Below, one piece after another: positions 44,654-51,752 of a stretch of 64,000 bases of DNA. This stretch comes from Lachnoclostridium sp. An181 (GTDB lineage Bacteria; Bacillota; Clostridia; Lachnospirales; Lachnospiraceae). Under the pieces are notes generated by a model. The model was not told the origin of the DNA and did no database searches. It worked only from the letters and a program-made list of their open reading frames with translations. Made by a program: the position numbers and the translations under genes. The stretch lies in the NCBI RefSeq assembly GCF_002160325.1, contig NZ_NFKJ01000012.1, positions 36,700 to 100,699 on the forward strand, given 5' to 3'. Position 1 is the stretch's first letter, and every line of letters starts with the position of its first letter.

Positions 44654-44974
44654 ATGATGGCAGTAAAAATAACAAGTGCAAATTTCAATGAGGTAGTAAA
44701 AGAGTCAAAGGTTCCTGTATTTATCGATTTTTGGGCTGAGTGGTGCGGACCATGCCAGATGTTTTTACCGGTTGTGGAGGAACTGGCAAAAGAAATGGAA
44801 GGTAAGGCGATTGTCGGAAAGATCAATGTGGATGAAGAGCCTGACCTTGCAAGACAGTACCGTGTGATGAGTATCCCGACTGTTGTGATCATCAAAGACG
44901 GTGAAGTGGTAAAACGAAACGTAGGCGCGCTTCAGAAAAAAGAGGCTGTTTCCATGCTTGAGCAGTTTTTGTAA
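44654..44974 (+). CDS. trxA: Thioredoxin
   Basis: 106 residues (or 105 if the second ATG is used; both are in reach of AAAGGAGG). Full thioredoxin fold with active site W-A-E-W-C-G-P-C-Q and cis-Pro loop M-S-I-P-T. A small cytosolic disulfide reductase, usually kept reduced by thioredoxin reductase (not in this window). One base separates it from the next gene, so they are cotranscribed. The Crp-family regulator upstream is its probable controller. Confidence 0.95.
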   Translation: MMAVKITSANFNEVVKESKVPVFIDFWAEWCGPCQMFLPVVEELAKEMEGKAIVGKINVDEEPDLARQYRVMSIPTVVIIKDGEVVKRNVGALQKKEAVSMLEQFL

Positions 44975-44975
44975 A

Positions 44976-45968
44976 ATGAAAGGGGTTAAAGTTTCCTACT
45001 TAAAATGGCTGAAACTTACTGTCGCAGTGCCTGCTGCAATGGCGATTGCAGAGGCACTGGGGCTTTCTTATGCTTATTCCGCAGGAATCATCACACTTTT
45101 AACGATACAGAATACAAAGAAAGAGACATTTGTTCTCGCGGCCAAGAGGGTACTGGCATTTGGGCTTATGACTGTCCTGTGCATTGCCATTTTTCAGGGA
45201 TTCGGCCATGAGATATGGACATATGCGCTCTTTCTTTTTGCTTTTATTTTTGTTTGCATGCGATTTGATCTGGAAGGCGCTGTGTCCATGAATGCAGTGC
45301 TTGCCACCCATTATCTGGCCGATACGATCACGTTGTCTTCCGTAAAAAATGAGAGTCTGCTCTTTATCATTGGGGCCGGGATCGGAGTGACAGTGAATCT
45401 TTTTATGCCGGAAAATCTGTCAAAGATCCGGGCAGCGCAAAAAAGGATCGACGACCACATGGGCAGGCTTTTAAAAGATATGGGCGCCCATCTTTTGGAG
45501 GAAGAGAAGGGCAGGCTGCTTGACCGTGATTTTTTGCTGCTTGACAAGTATTTTTTCAAGATGGAAAGAGAGGCGACCTTGCGGATACAAAATACCCTGA
45601 CAAAAGCAGATACATATTTTCTGCGCTATATGGATATGCGGATGGAACAGTGTAAGGTGCTGCAGTGGATGTATCAAAATATCAAAAATATAGAAATGCT
45701 GCCGGAGCAGGCAGGGGAGATCGGAAGATTTCTCATAGAGACAGGGGAGAGTTACCATGAAAAAAATAATGTGGAGAAACTTTCCGAAAATCTCGACAAT
45801 CTAAAGCAGAAATACAGGGAAAGCCCGCTTCCAAAGACAAGGGAGGAGTTTGAGAACCGTGCGCTTTTGATGCAGATTTTGAGGGATCTGGGAGTTCTTC
45901 TTGAACTTAAAAGGACATTTGTAGAAAAATTGACAGAGAAAGAAAAAGAGATATACTGGGAGCAGTAG
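44976..45968 (+). CDS. Aromatic acid exporter-like membrane protein (ArAE/FUSC type)
   Basis: Start at 44976, one base after the trxA stop; 330 residues. The N-terminal ~145 residues hold five or six membrane segments with the family pattern A-G-I-I-T-L-L-T-I-Q-N-T-K-K-E-T. The rest is a soluble helical cytoplasmic domain. This resembles the YgaE/DUF939 group of the aromatic acid exporter superfamily, half the length of E. coli AaeB, so probably a dimer. Substrate unknown. Translational coupling to trxA is likely because its own ribosome site is weak. Confidence 0.78.
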   Translation: MKGVKVSYLKWLKLTVAVPAAMAIAEALGLSYAYSAGIITLLTIQNTKKETFVLAAKRVLAFGLMTVLCIAIFQGFGHEIWTYALFLFAFIFVCMRFDLEGAVSMNAVLATHYLADTITLSSVKNESLLFIIGAGIGVTVNLFMPENLSKIRAAQKRIDDHMGRLLKDMGAHLLEEEKGRLLDRDFLLLDKYFFKMEREATLRIQNTLTKADTYFLRYMDMRMEQCKVLQWMYQNIKNIEMLPEQAGEIGRFLIETGESYHEKNNVEKLSENLDNLKQKYRESPLPKTREEFENRALLMQILRDLGVLLELKRTFVEKLTEKEKEIYWEQ

Positions 45969-45993
45969 TATAGGTATTTTAGAAAAACTTAAC

Positions 45994-46022
45994 TTGTTCG
46001 GGCAGACAAACTGTTCTATAAT
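45994..46022 (+). promoter_or_regulatory. Promoter of the ClpX-paralogue operon
   Basis: TTGTTC (45994-45999), 17-bp spacer, TATAAT (46017-46022); the ATG is at 46050 with GGAAGGAGA before it. Confidence 0.75.
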
Positions 46023-46049
46023 AGACGCATATACAGGAAGGAGACAGAT

Positions 46050-47525
46050 ATGTTGGATAATGAAACTATCATTGTAGATGAAGATAAAAGCACGGACATA
46101 GAAAAGAAAAACCAGGAAACAGCAGATGTGGCGGACAAGAAATCTGCGGATGAAAACGCGAACGAGAAGAAAAGCGGACCAGAGCATTATTGTTTTCTCT
46201 GCCGCAGGCCTGAGAGTGTGACAGGGAAGATGATAGAACTTCCGAATAAAATTTTTGTATGCCCGGACTGCATGCAGAAGAGTTTTGACGTGATGAACAA
46301 CGGACAGGTGGACTACAGTAATCTGATGAACATGCCCGGCATCCAGGTTTTTAATATGGCAGATTTGCCAAATTCCGGGAAAAATCAGCAGAAGGTAAAG
46401 AAAAAAGAGGAAAAGGAGCAAAAGAAGGCAGTATTTTCCATCAAGGATCTGCCGGCTCCGCACAAGATCAAGGCAAAACTGGACGATTACGTTGTAGGGC
46501 AGGAATACGCGAAAAAGGCCATGGCAGTGGCTGTTTACAACCATTACAAGCGGGTTGCAACGGACACGATGGATGACATTGAAATTGAAAAATCCAATAT
46601 GCTTATGATAGGACCTACAGGAAGCGGGAAAACATACCTTGTAAGGACACTGGCGAGACTTCTGGATGTGCCGCTGGCAATTACAGACGCCACATCGCTT
46701 ACAGAGGCCGGGTACATTGGAGATGACATCGAGAGTGTTGTCTCAAAACTTCTTGCAGCAGCTGGAAATGATGTTGAGAAGGCAGAAAAAGGAATCATTT
46801 TTATTGATGAGATTGACAAGATCGCAAAGAAAAAAAACACAAGCCAGAGGGATGTGAGCGGAGAATCCGTACAGCAGGGCTTGCTGAAACTTCTGGAAGG
46901 AAGTGAAGTGGAAGTTCCGGTTGGGGCAAACAGCAAAAATGCAATGGTTCCTCTCACTACGGTGAACACAAGAAACATCCTTTTCATCTGCGGAGGAGCT
47001 TTTCCGGATTTGGATCAGATCATCAAAGAGAGACTCAATAAACACTCTTCCATGGGTTTCATTGCAGACTTGAAGGATAAATACGATAACGATAAAAATA
47101 TTCTCGGGAAAGTGACGGTTGATGATCTGCGCAATTTTGGTATGATTCCGGAATTTATTGGAAGACTTCCGATCATCTTCACCTTAAAAGGGCTGGATGA
47201 GGATATGATGGTACAGATTTTGAAAGAGCCGAAAAATGCGATCATCAAGCAGTATCAAAAACTCCTTGCCCTGGATGAGGTGAAACTGGATTTTGAGGAA
47301 GAGGCACTGCATGAGATTGCGAGAAAGGCCATGGAAAAGAAGACGGGCGCCAGAGCGCTGCGCTCCATTATAGAGGAATTTATGCTGGATATTATGTATG
47401 AGATTCCAAAAGACGACAATATTGGTGAGGTTGTGATCACAAAAGAATATATTGACGGAACCGGAGGGCCGAAAATTCTGCTGCGCGGACAGGCAGGGCT
47501 GCCGATGCATTCCGGCACTGTATAG
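46050..47525 (+). CDS. clpX: ClpX-like AAA+ unfoldase (variant)
   Basis: 491 residues, longer than typical ClpX (~420) through an acidic N-terminal extension of ~45 residues and a charged linker (~110-130). The zinc-binding domain is kept (C-F-L-C ... C-P-D-C), as are Walker A G-P-T-G-S-G-K-T, the pore loop A-G-Y-I-G, Walker B I-I-F-I-D-E-I-D and sensor motifs. The RKH substrate loop region reads V-P-V-G-A-N-S-K-N-A-M instead of P-P-Q-G-G-R-K-H-P, and the ClpP-docking IGF loop position reads M-G-F (335-337). No clpP is adjacent. It probably still unfolds proteins for ClpP but with different substrate choice. Alternative: the only ClpX of this lineage, with relaxed loops. Confidence 0.88.
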   Translation: MLDNETIIVDEDKSTDIEKKNQETADVADKKSADENANEKKSGPEHYCFLCRRPESVTGKMIELPNKIFVCPDCMQKSFDVMNNGQVDYSNLMNMPGIQVFNMADLPNSGKNQQKVKKKEEKEQKKAVFSIKDLPAPHKIKAKLDDYVVGQEYAKKAMAVAVYNHYKRVATDTMDDIEIEKSNMLMIGPTGSGKTYLVRTLARLLDVPLAITDATSLTEAGYIGDDIESVVSKLLAAAGNDVEKAEKGIIFIDEIDKIAKKKNTSQRDVSGESVQQGLLKLLEGSEVEVPVGANSKNAMVPLTTVNTRNILFICGGAFPDLDQIIKERLNKHSSMGFIADLKDKYDNDKNILGKVTVDDLRNFGMIPEFIGRLPIIFTLKGLDEDMMVQILKEPKNAIIKQYQKLLALDEVKLDFEEEALHEIARKAMEKKTGARALRSIIEEFMLDIMYEIPKDDNIGEVVITKEYIDGTGGPKILLRGQAGLPMHSGTV

Positions 47526-47579
47526 AAGATATCAAATAAAAACCGCTTGTTGTAGAGTTTTAAAAGGAGGAGACGGAAG

Positions 47580-48155
47580 ATGAGAGATTGGTTTGACAAA
47601 TTGAATCTGGATGAGTGGGGAAGAAAAATTTCTTCCACACTGTCAGAAACTGCGGAGTCAGTTGGGAAGAAGACGGAAGAAGTGATGAGCGTACAGAAAC
47701 TCAAAAGCCAAATCCGCACTCTGGAGAGGGGAAATGAAAGAGATTTCATGGATCTTGGAAAGATGCTGTTTGAAAAATACAAAAACGGCGACGAGATTTC
47801 CGGTGAATTTGTTGCCATCTGTGAAGAAATCGGCAAAAGAAATCATGTCATCGCAGCATATGAAAAGAAACTTTCTCATATCAAAGGAGAGGGGATGTGT
47901 AAAAATTGCCAGGCTACTCTTCCAAAAGGAGCGGCTTACTGTCCGGTCTGCGGCGAAAAAGTAGAAAAAGAGCCGATTGATGTGGAGGATGTGGAAGTGG
48001 AAGATGTGGAGGCAGAATTTGAGGATGACTTTGAAGAGTCTGATTTTCAGAATGATGCCAATGCCCGGGAAGAAAAAGAGGAAGAAGGCCAAGAAGAGGC
48101 AAAGACTCATTGTGAAGAAAAAGAAGAGGCAAAGCCAGAAGAAACCGGAGAGTAA
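47580..48155 (+). CDS. Coiled-coil zinc-ribbon protein
   Basis: 191 residues, cytosolic. The helical N-terminal region (~1-105) contains likely coiled coil; a four-Cys zinc ribbon follows (C-K-N-C ... C-P-V-C, ~112-130) and a strongly acidic low-complexity tail (~140-191). AAAAGGAGG supports the ATG. It lies between the ClpX variant and the signal peptidase II-like gene, 54 and 2 bases away, so the three are probably one operon. It could be an adaptor for the unfoldase; this is inference from position and the zinc ribbon only. Confidence 0.7.
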   Translation: MRDWFDKLNLDEWGRKISSTLSETAESVGKKTEEVMSVQKLKSQIRTLERGNERDFMDLGKMLFEKYKNGDEISGEFVAICEEIGKRNHVIAAYEKKLSHIKGEGMCKNCQATLPKGAAYCPVCGEKVEKEPIDVEDVEVEDVEAEFEDDFEESDFQNDANAREEKEEEGQEEAKTHCEEKEEAKPEETGE

Positions 48156-48157
48156 AA

Positions 48158-48625
48158 ATGAATAAATGGAAAGGCATGGGAACAGTGGCAGCACTGTTCC
48201 TTATTGATATAAAGATAAAAGAATACGTGGAAAAGCATGTGGGTGAGGATGAAAAGGACCGCCCTGTTTTGGGAGGGAGATTTTATCTTCGGAAAGTGTA
48301 CAATCAGGGCATTGCCATGAACGGGCTGGAAAAGTATCCTAAAATTATAAAACAGATTTCTTTCGTTCTTTCGTTGTCAGGGCTTGTATCTTACCTTTTT
48401 TTGCTTGGAAAAAGGGGGAGGTACCTGGAAAAGGCCGGGATGGCGCTTGTGGCAGGGGGAGCTTTTGGAAATACATATGAGAGATTAGAAAAAGGCCGGG
48501 TGACAGATTATCTGGCAATCGGCACAAAAAATGAGAAAATAGGAAGAGTGACATTCAACCTGGCGGATGTGTTTATTGCTCTTGGGACTGTGGCAGGGCT
48601 TGCGGGCTTGGCGGGCAAAAAATAG
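48158..48625 (+). CDS. Signal peptidase II-like membrane protein
   Basis: 155 residues with four hydrophobic segments, the LspA layout. Both catalytic Asp regions are kept: R-V-T-D-Y-L (Asp117) and F-N-L-A-D-V-F (Asp137); Y-N-Q-G-I-A-M matches the usual N-x-G-x-A-F. The G-N-x-x-D-R motif reads G-N-T-Y-E-R and the N-terminal D-Q-x-T-K motif is weak (I-D-I-K-I-K). LspA removes prolipoprotein signal peptides in the membrane. The divergence suggests a paralogue; its pairing with a ClpX-like protein may mean a regulated membrane proteolysis role. Confidence 0.75.
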   Translation: MNKWKGMGTVAALFLIDIKIKEYVEKHVGEDEKDRPVLGGRFYLRKVYNQGIAMNGLEKYPKIIKQISFVLSLSGLVSYLFLLGKRGRYLEKAGMALVAGGAFGNTYERLEKGRVTDYLAIGTKNEKIGRVTFNLADVFIALGTVAGLAGLAGKK

Positions 48626-48725
48626 GGCAGAAGGTTTTGGACATCAATACATTGTTTTATAAATTATAAATGATATAAAGAAATAATAAAGTTTCTAAAG
48701 GTGCAAAAGAAAGGATGAAAAGAAA

Positions 48726-49475
48726 ATGAAGGAAAATAAATATGATGATTCTGTCTTTTTTGAAAAGTACGGACAGATGGAGCGCTCAAAGAAAGGGCTT
48801 GCAGGAGCGGGTGAGTGGAGTGAATTTAGAAAGATGATGCCTGATTTTTTGGGAAAACGGGTACTTGATCTGGGGTGTGGATACGGATGGCATTGCATTT
48901 ATGCTGCCAGGAACAAAGCAAAGGCGGTGCTGGGCGTGGATATTTCAGAGAAAATGCTGCAAAAAGCAAGGGAGATGACAAAAGATACCAGGATTTCCTA
49001 TCAAATGGCAGCTATGGAGGATTTGGAGTTTCCGTCGGGCAGCTTTGATGTTGTTTTTAGCTCCCTGGCTTTTCATTATGTGAAAGATTTTAGGGCGCTT
49101 GTGGAAAAGATCGGCGAGTGGCTCGTCGACGGGGGAGAGTTTGTCTTTTCTGTGGAGCATCCGGTGTTCACTGCTTATGGTTCCCAGGACTGGTACTACG
49201 GGGAGGATGGCAGCATCCTTCATTTTCCTGTGGACAATTATTTTTACGAGGGAAAACGGGATGCTGTGTTTTTAGGGGAACATGTAATGAAATACCACAG
49301 GACTTTGACCACATATCTTGGAGCGTTGCTTGAAAATGGCTTTTCCATCCAAAAGTTGGCGGAGCCAAAACCGCCAAAAGAAATGATGGGACTTCCCGGT
49401 ATGAAGGATGAGCTTAGGCGTCCGATGATGTTGTTGATTTCCGCAAAAAAGGAAGGGAGAGGAGAAAAAAGATGA
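48726..49475 (+). CDS. Class I SAM-dependent methyltransferase
   Basis: 249 residues with SAM-binding motif I V-L-D-L-G-C-G-Y-G-W, acidic loop G-V-D-I-S and post-motif F-D-V-V-F-S-S-L-A-F-H-Y. Methyltransf_11/25 fold; small-molecule acceptor likely but unknown. AAAGGA lies 10 nt before ATG. It overlaps the next gene by 4 bases (ATGA). Confidence 0.9.
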   Translation: MKENKYDDSVFFEKYGQMERSKKGLAGAGEWSEFRKMMPDFLGKRVLDLGCGYGWHCIYAARNKAKAVLGVDISEKMLQKAREMTKDTRISYQMAAMEDLEFPSGSFDVVFSSLAFHYVKDFRALVEKIGEWLVDGGEFVFSVEHPVFTAYGSQDWYYGEDGSILHFPVDNYFYEGKRDAVFLGEHVMKYHRTLTTYLGALLENGFSIQKLAEPKPPKEMMGLPGMKDELRRPMMLLISAKKEGRGEKR

Positions 49476-49942
49476 GAAGGACAGACAGAGAGATTTTAGA
49501 TGAAAAGAAGATTTTACAGATCATAGAGGCGTGTGACTGCTGCAGACTTGGGCTGTGCGACGGTGAGGCGCCGTATGTGGTCCCTCTGAATTTTGCGCAC
49601 TGTATGGAAGGGGGAAAGCACATTTTCTATTTTCACAGTGCAAAAGCAGGGCGGAAAATAGAGCTGATACGAAAAAATAAAAAGGCAGGATTTGAGATGG
49701 ATACTGCACACAGTGTGCAGAGTGCCGTAAAGGCGTGCGGATATACTTTTAAGTATCAGAGTGTGATCGGCCAGGGGGATGTGGATCTTGTGAAAACAAG
49801 GGATAAAAAAAGAAAAGCCCTTCAGATGATCATGGGTCATTATTCCGGGCGTTCTGATTGGCAGTTCGAAGATCAGATGGTGGATGCGGTGGAAATCATC
49901 CGGCTTGAAGTTTCGAAACTTTCCTGCAAGGAAAATATGTGA
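49472..49942 (+). CDS. Pyridoxamine 5'-phosphate oxidase-family (Nim-like) flavoprotein
   Basis: 156 residues with the split-barrel flavin-binding pattern: C-R-L-G-L-C-D-G-E-A-P-Y-V-V-P-L-N-F and F-Y-F-H-S-A-K-A-G-R-K. Similar small FMN or haem proteins in anaerobes are annotated Nim-like (nitroimidazole reductase group), but most have unknown substrates. Translationally coupled to the methyltransferase. No evidence here that it gives drug resistance. Confidence 0.85.
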   Translation: MRRTDREILDEKKILQIIEACDCCRLGLCDGEAPYVVPLNFAHCMEGGKHIFYFHSAKAGRKIELIRKNKKAGFEMDTAHSVQSAVKACGYTFKYQSVIGQGDVDLVKTRDKKRKALQMIMGHYSGRSDWQFEDQMVDAVEIIRLEVSKLSCKENM

Positions 49943-49960
49943 CAAAAATATATAAAAGGA

Positions 49961-49989
49961 TTGACACTGAAAATCGGAAGAGGTATTAT
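49961..49989 (+). promoter_or_regulatory. Promoter of the SPFH-Arc operon
   Basis: TTGACA (49961-49966), 17-bp spacer, TATTAT (49984-49989). The -10 is the first part of the long palindrome. Confidence 0.85.
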
Positions 49990-50018
49990 AATGATATCAA
50001 GTTGATATCATTATAATA
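49984..50018. promoter_or_regulatory. 35-bp perfect palindromic operator
   Basis: Two 17-base arms, exact reverse complements around one central G (50001). Each arm holds TGATATCA, itself a palindrome; the two copies (49992-49999 and 50003-50010) are 11 bp apart, one helical turn. The element covers the -10 and start region, so a bound protein would block transcription. Confidence 0.85.
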
Positions 50019-50036
50019 ACAAGGAGGGTGTTCGTA

Positions 50037-51029
50037 ATGAGGGAAGAAAGACAGATAGTGGAAGAAAAGGTATTGCACGCCAAAAATGGTTTTGCCATGC
50101 TTTTCCTATGGCTGATCGTTTTGGTAGGCAGCATTGCGGTCATGATCGCAGCGCCGGTCATTTATTCTGGTGGAGAAAGTGTGATTTCAGCGGGGCTTTT
50201 GACGGTTTTGGAAATAATCGGGACTATCCTGGTGATTGTGGCGATCATTGGTTTTTGCGGACTTCGCATTTTGGAGCCGAACGAGGCGCTTGTGCTGGCT
50301 CTTTTTGGAAACTATTACGGCACGCTGAAAAAACCGGGATTTTTCTGGGTTAATCCGTTTTGCACGGCCATCAACCCAACAGTGAAAGGATTTGGAGTGA
50401 CAGCATCGGGGAAAGCAAATATTTCCATATCTACAATAAACAAAAAAGTTTCCATGAAAGCGATGACACTCAACAACGAAAAACAGAAAGTCAACGATGA
50501 ACTTGGAAATCCGGTGGAGATCGGCGCTGTTGTCATATGGAAAGTGGAGAATCCGACAAAGGCAGTCATCAATGTGGAGAACTATAAGAATTATCTCTCC
50601 ATTCAGTGTGATGCCATCATCCGGAATACAGCGCGCCAGTATCCGTATGACGCAAGTGAGGGTGGAGATGAAAAATCACTGAGAGGCAGCAGCCAGGAAA
50701 TTGCGGATATCATGAACGCAGAACTGCAGAGCAAAGTGGTAAATGCAGGAATCAAAATCATGGAAGTGCGCATCACACACCTTGCTTATGCGCCGGAGAT
50801 TGCGTCAGCTATGCTGCAGAGACAGCAGGCAGCGGCGATCATTGACGCAAGACAGAAGATTGTGGAAGGCGCTGTGGGAATGGTGGAGATGGCACTTGAA
50901 CAATTAAATGAAAATGAGATTGTGGAGCTCGATGAAGAGAGAAAGGCAGCCATGGTAAGCAATCTTCTTGTCGTACTCTGCGGTAACAAAGATGCACAAC
51001 CTATTGTAAACAGTGGTTCTTTGTATTAA
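50037..51029 (+). CDS. SPFH-domain membrane protein
   Basis: Start at 50037 (AAGGAGG 9 nt upstream; the GTG at 50028 touches the ribosome site). 330 residues: two N-terminal membrane segments (~17-40 and ~50-75), SPFH domain (~80-270, with E-P-N-E-A-L-V-L-A-L-F-G) and a short C-terminal helical region. This is a different SPFH subgroup from the NfeD partner at 26466. It forms an operon with the Arc-type protein 47 bases downstream. Probably a membrane scaffold; the self-controlled operon suggests a stress role, which is inference. Confidence 0.88.
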   Translation: MREERQIVEEKVLHAKNGFAMLFLWLIVLVGSIAVMIAAPVIYSGGESVISAGLLTVLEIIGTILVIVAIIGFCGLRILEPNEALVLALFGNYYGTLKKPGFFWVNPFCTAINPTVKGFGVTASGKANISISTINKKVSMKAMTLNNEKQKVNDELGNPVEIGAVVIWKVENPTKAVINVENYKNYLSIQCDAIIRNTARQYPYDASEGGDEKSLRGSSQEIADIMNAELQSKVVNAGIKIMEVRITHLAYAPEIASAMLQRQQAAAIIDARQKIVEGAVGMVEMALEQLNENEIVELDEERKAAMVSNLLVVLCGNKDAQPIVNSGSLY

Positions 51030-51076
51030 AATAAACATTCAGGTTAATACGGGATATGGAAGAAGGTGGTAGTGCA

Positions 51077-51268
51077 GTGGAAAAAGAAGAGAAAAAAGCA
51101 AAAGAAAAGGCAAAAAAACAGGTTCCTTTGAGGCTTTCTGCATCGCTGTACAATGAGCTGGTCCAGTGGGCGGAGGATGAATTTCGGTCCGTGAACGGGC
51201 AGATCGAATATTTGTTGACTGAATGTGTGAAACAGCGGAAAAAGAAGTTTCAAAAAGAAAGTGAATAG
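51077..51268 (+). CDS. Arc-type ribbon-helix-helix DNA-binding protein
   Basis: 63 residues from GTG 51077, which has AAGGTGG 6 nt upstream; an in-frame ATG at 51056 has a poor ribosome site. A Lys/Glu-rich N-terminus is followed by the RHH core: [10 protein letters not shown] (strand), [20 protein letters not shown] (two helices, Arc-like R-S-V-N). RHH dimers bind short palindromes cooperatively. The tandem TGATATCA operator in the same operon's promoter fits autorepression. No toxin gene is adjacent, so it is not an obvious antitoxin. Confidence 0.85.
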   Translation: MEKEEKKAKEKAKKQVPLRLSASLYNELVQWAEDEFRSVNGQIEYLLTECVKQRKKKFQKESE

Positions 51269-51311
51269 AAAAGGCGGATATTTGGAGGTGTACTTTGAAT
51301 ATCCGCTTTTT
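51269..51311 (+). terminator. Rho-independent terminator after SPFH-Arc operon
   Basis: AAAAGGCGGATATT pairs with AATATCCGCTTTTT around a 14-base loop, directly after the stop codon. Confidence 0.85.
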
Positions 51312-51328
51312 GTTGCGTTATCAGATAC

Positions 51329-51480
51329 GACTATTATGAGACAGGAGGCTATGGAAACAAAGTTGCCTGCACACCGACAGAGGAGCTGCTCACGAGCGAC
51401 AAAGGAACATTTATTACGGATTAGATTTCCTGATCGACGGAGGCGCTACAGCCTCCTATTTCTATGGACCGCCAGTCTGA
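51329..51480 (+). pseudogene. Remnant of a short-chain dehydrogenase/reductase 3' end
   Basis: No intact gene lies in 51312-51752. One frame reads T-P-T-E-E-L-L-T-S-D-K-G-T-F-I-T and, after a one-base deletion near 51419, a second frame reads L-D-F-L-I-D-G-G-A-T-A-S-Y-F-Y-G and stops at 51478-51480. Joined, this is the typical C-terminus of SDR-family oxidoreductases (F-I-T-G-x-D-F-L-I-D-G-G). Upstream parts are missing. Bases 51481-51650 hold no supported gene. Confidence 0.7.
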
Positions 51481-51752
51481 ATCTTGAGGGAGATGCCTTT
51501 GCAGGAAATGCCAGGATACTGGCCCGTATGGCACAGGAGTAGGTGTCAGGATGGATTCGGGACGCGGGAATTTTTTGGAGGGGGGAAGACTTAGAGAGAC
51601 AGAATGATGAAACTTGGGATATTGGATAGAAAGACATCTGTTCAATATCCTTAATTTTTTATAAATGTCTTCGCGTTGCTTGTTTAAAATGCTAAAATAT
51701 GTTAAAATATTTAAAAATTTTCGGAATAAACCACAGGAAAGGGATGAAGATA

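Noticed and set aside
45991..46016. TGTTC repeats in the clpX-like promoter as a LexA or CtsR site
   Set aside because: They do not match GAAC-N4-GTTC or the CtsR heptad repeat.
49472..49942. Nitroimidazole resistance gene
   Set aside because: Only the general PNPOx/Nim-like fold is supported; most such proteins have no shown resistance role.
51056..51076. ATG 51056 as start of the Arc-type protein
   Set aside because: No ribosome site before it; GTG 51077 follows AAGGTGG by 6 bases. Not excluded.
51261..51542. 93-codon open frame overlapping the terminator after the Arc-type gene
   Set aside because: It runs through the terminator hairpin and the dehydrogenase remnant in another frame; the sequence is Arg-rich noise.
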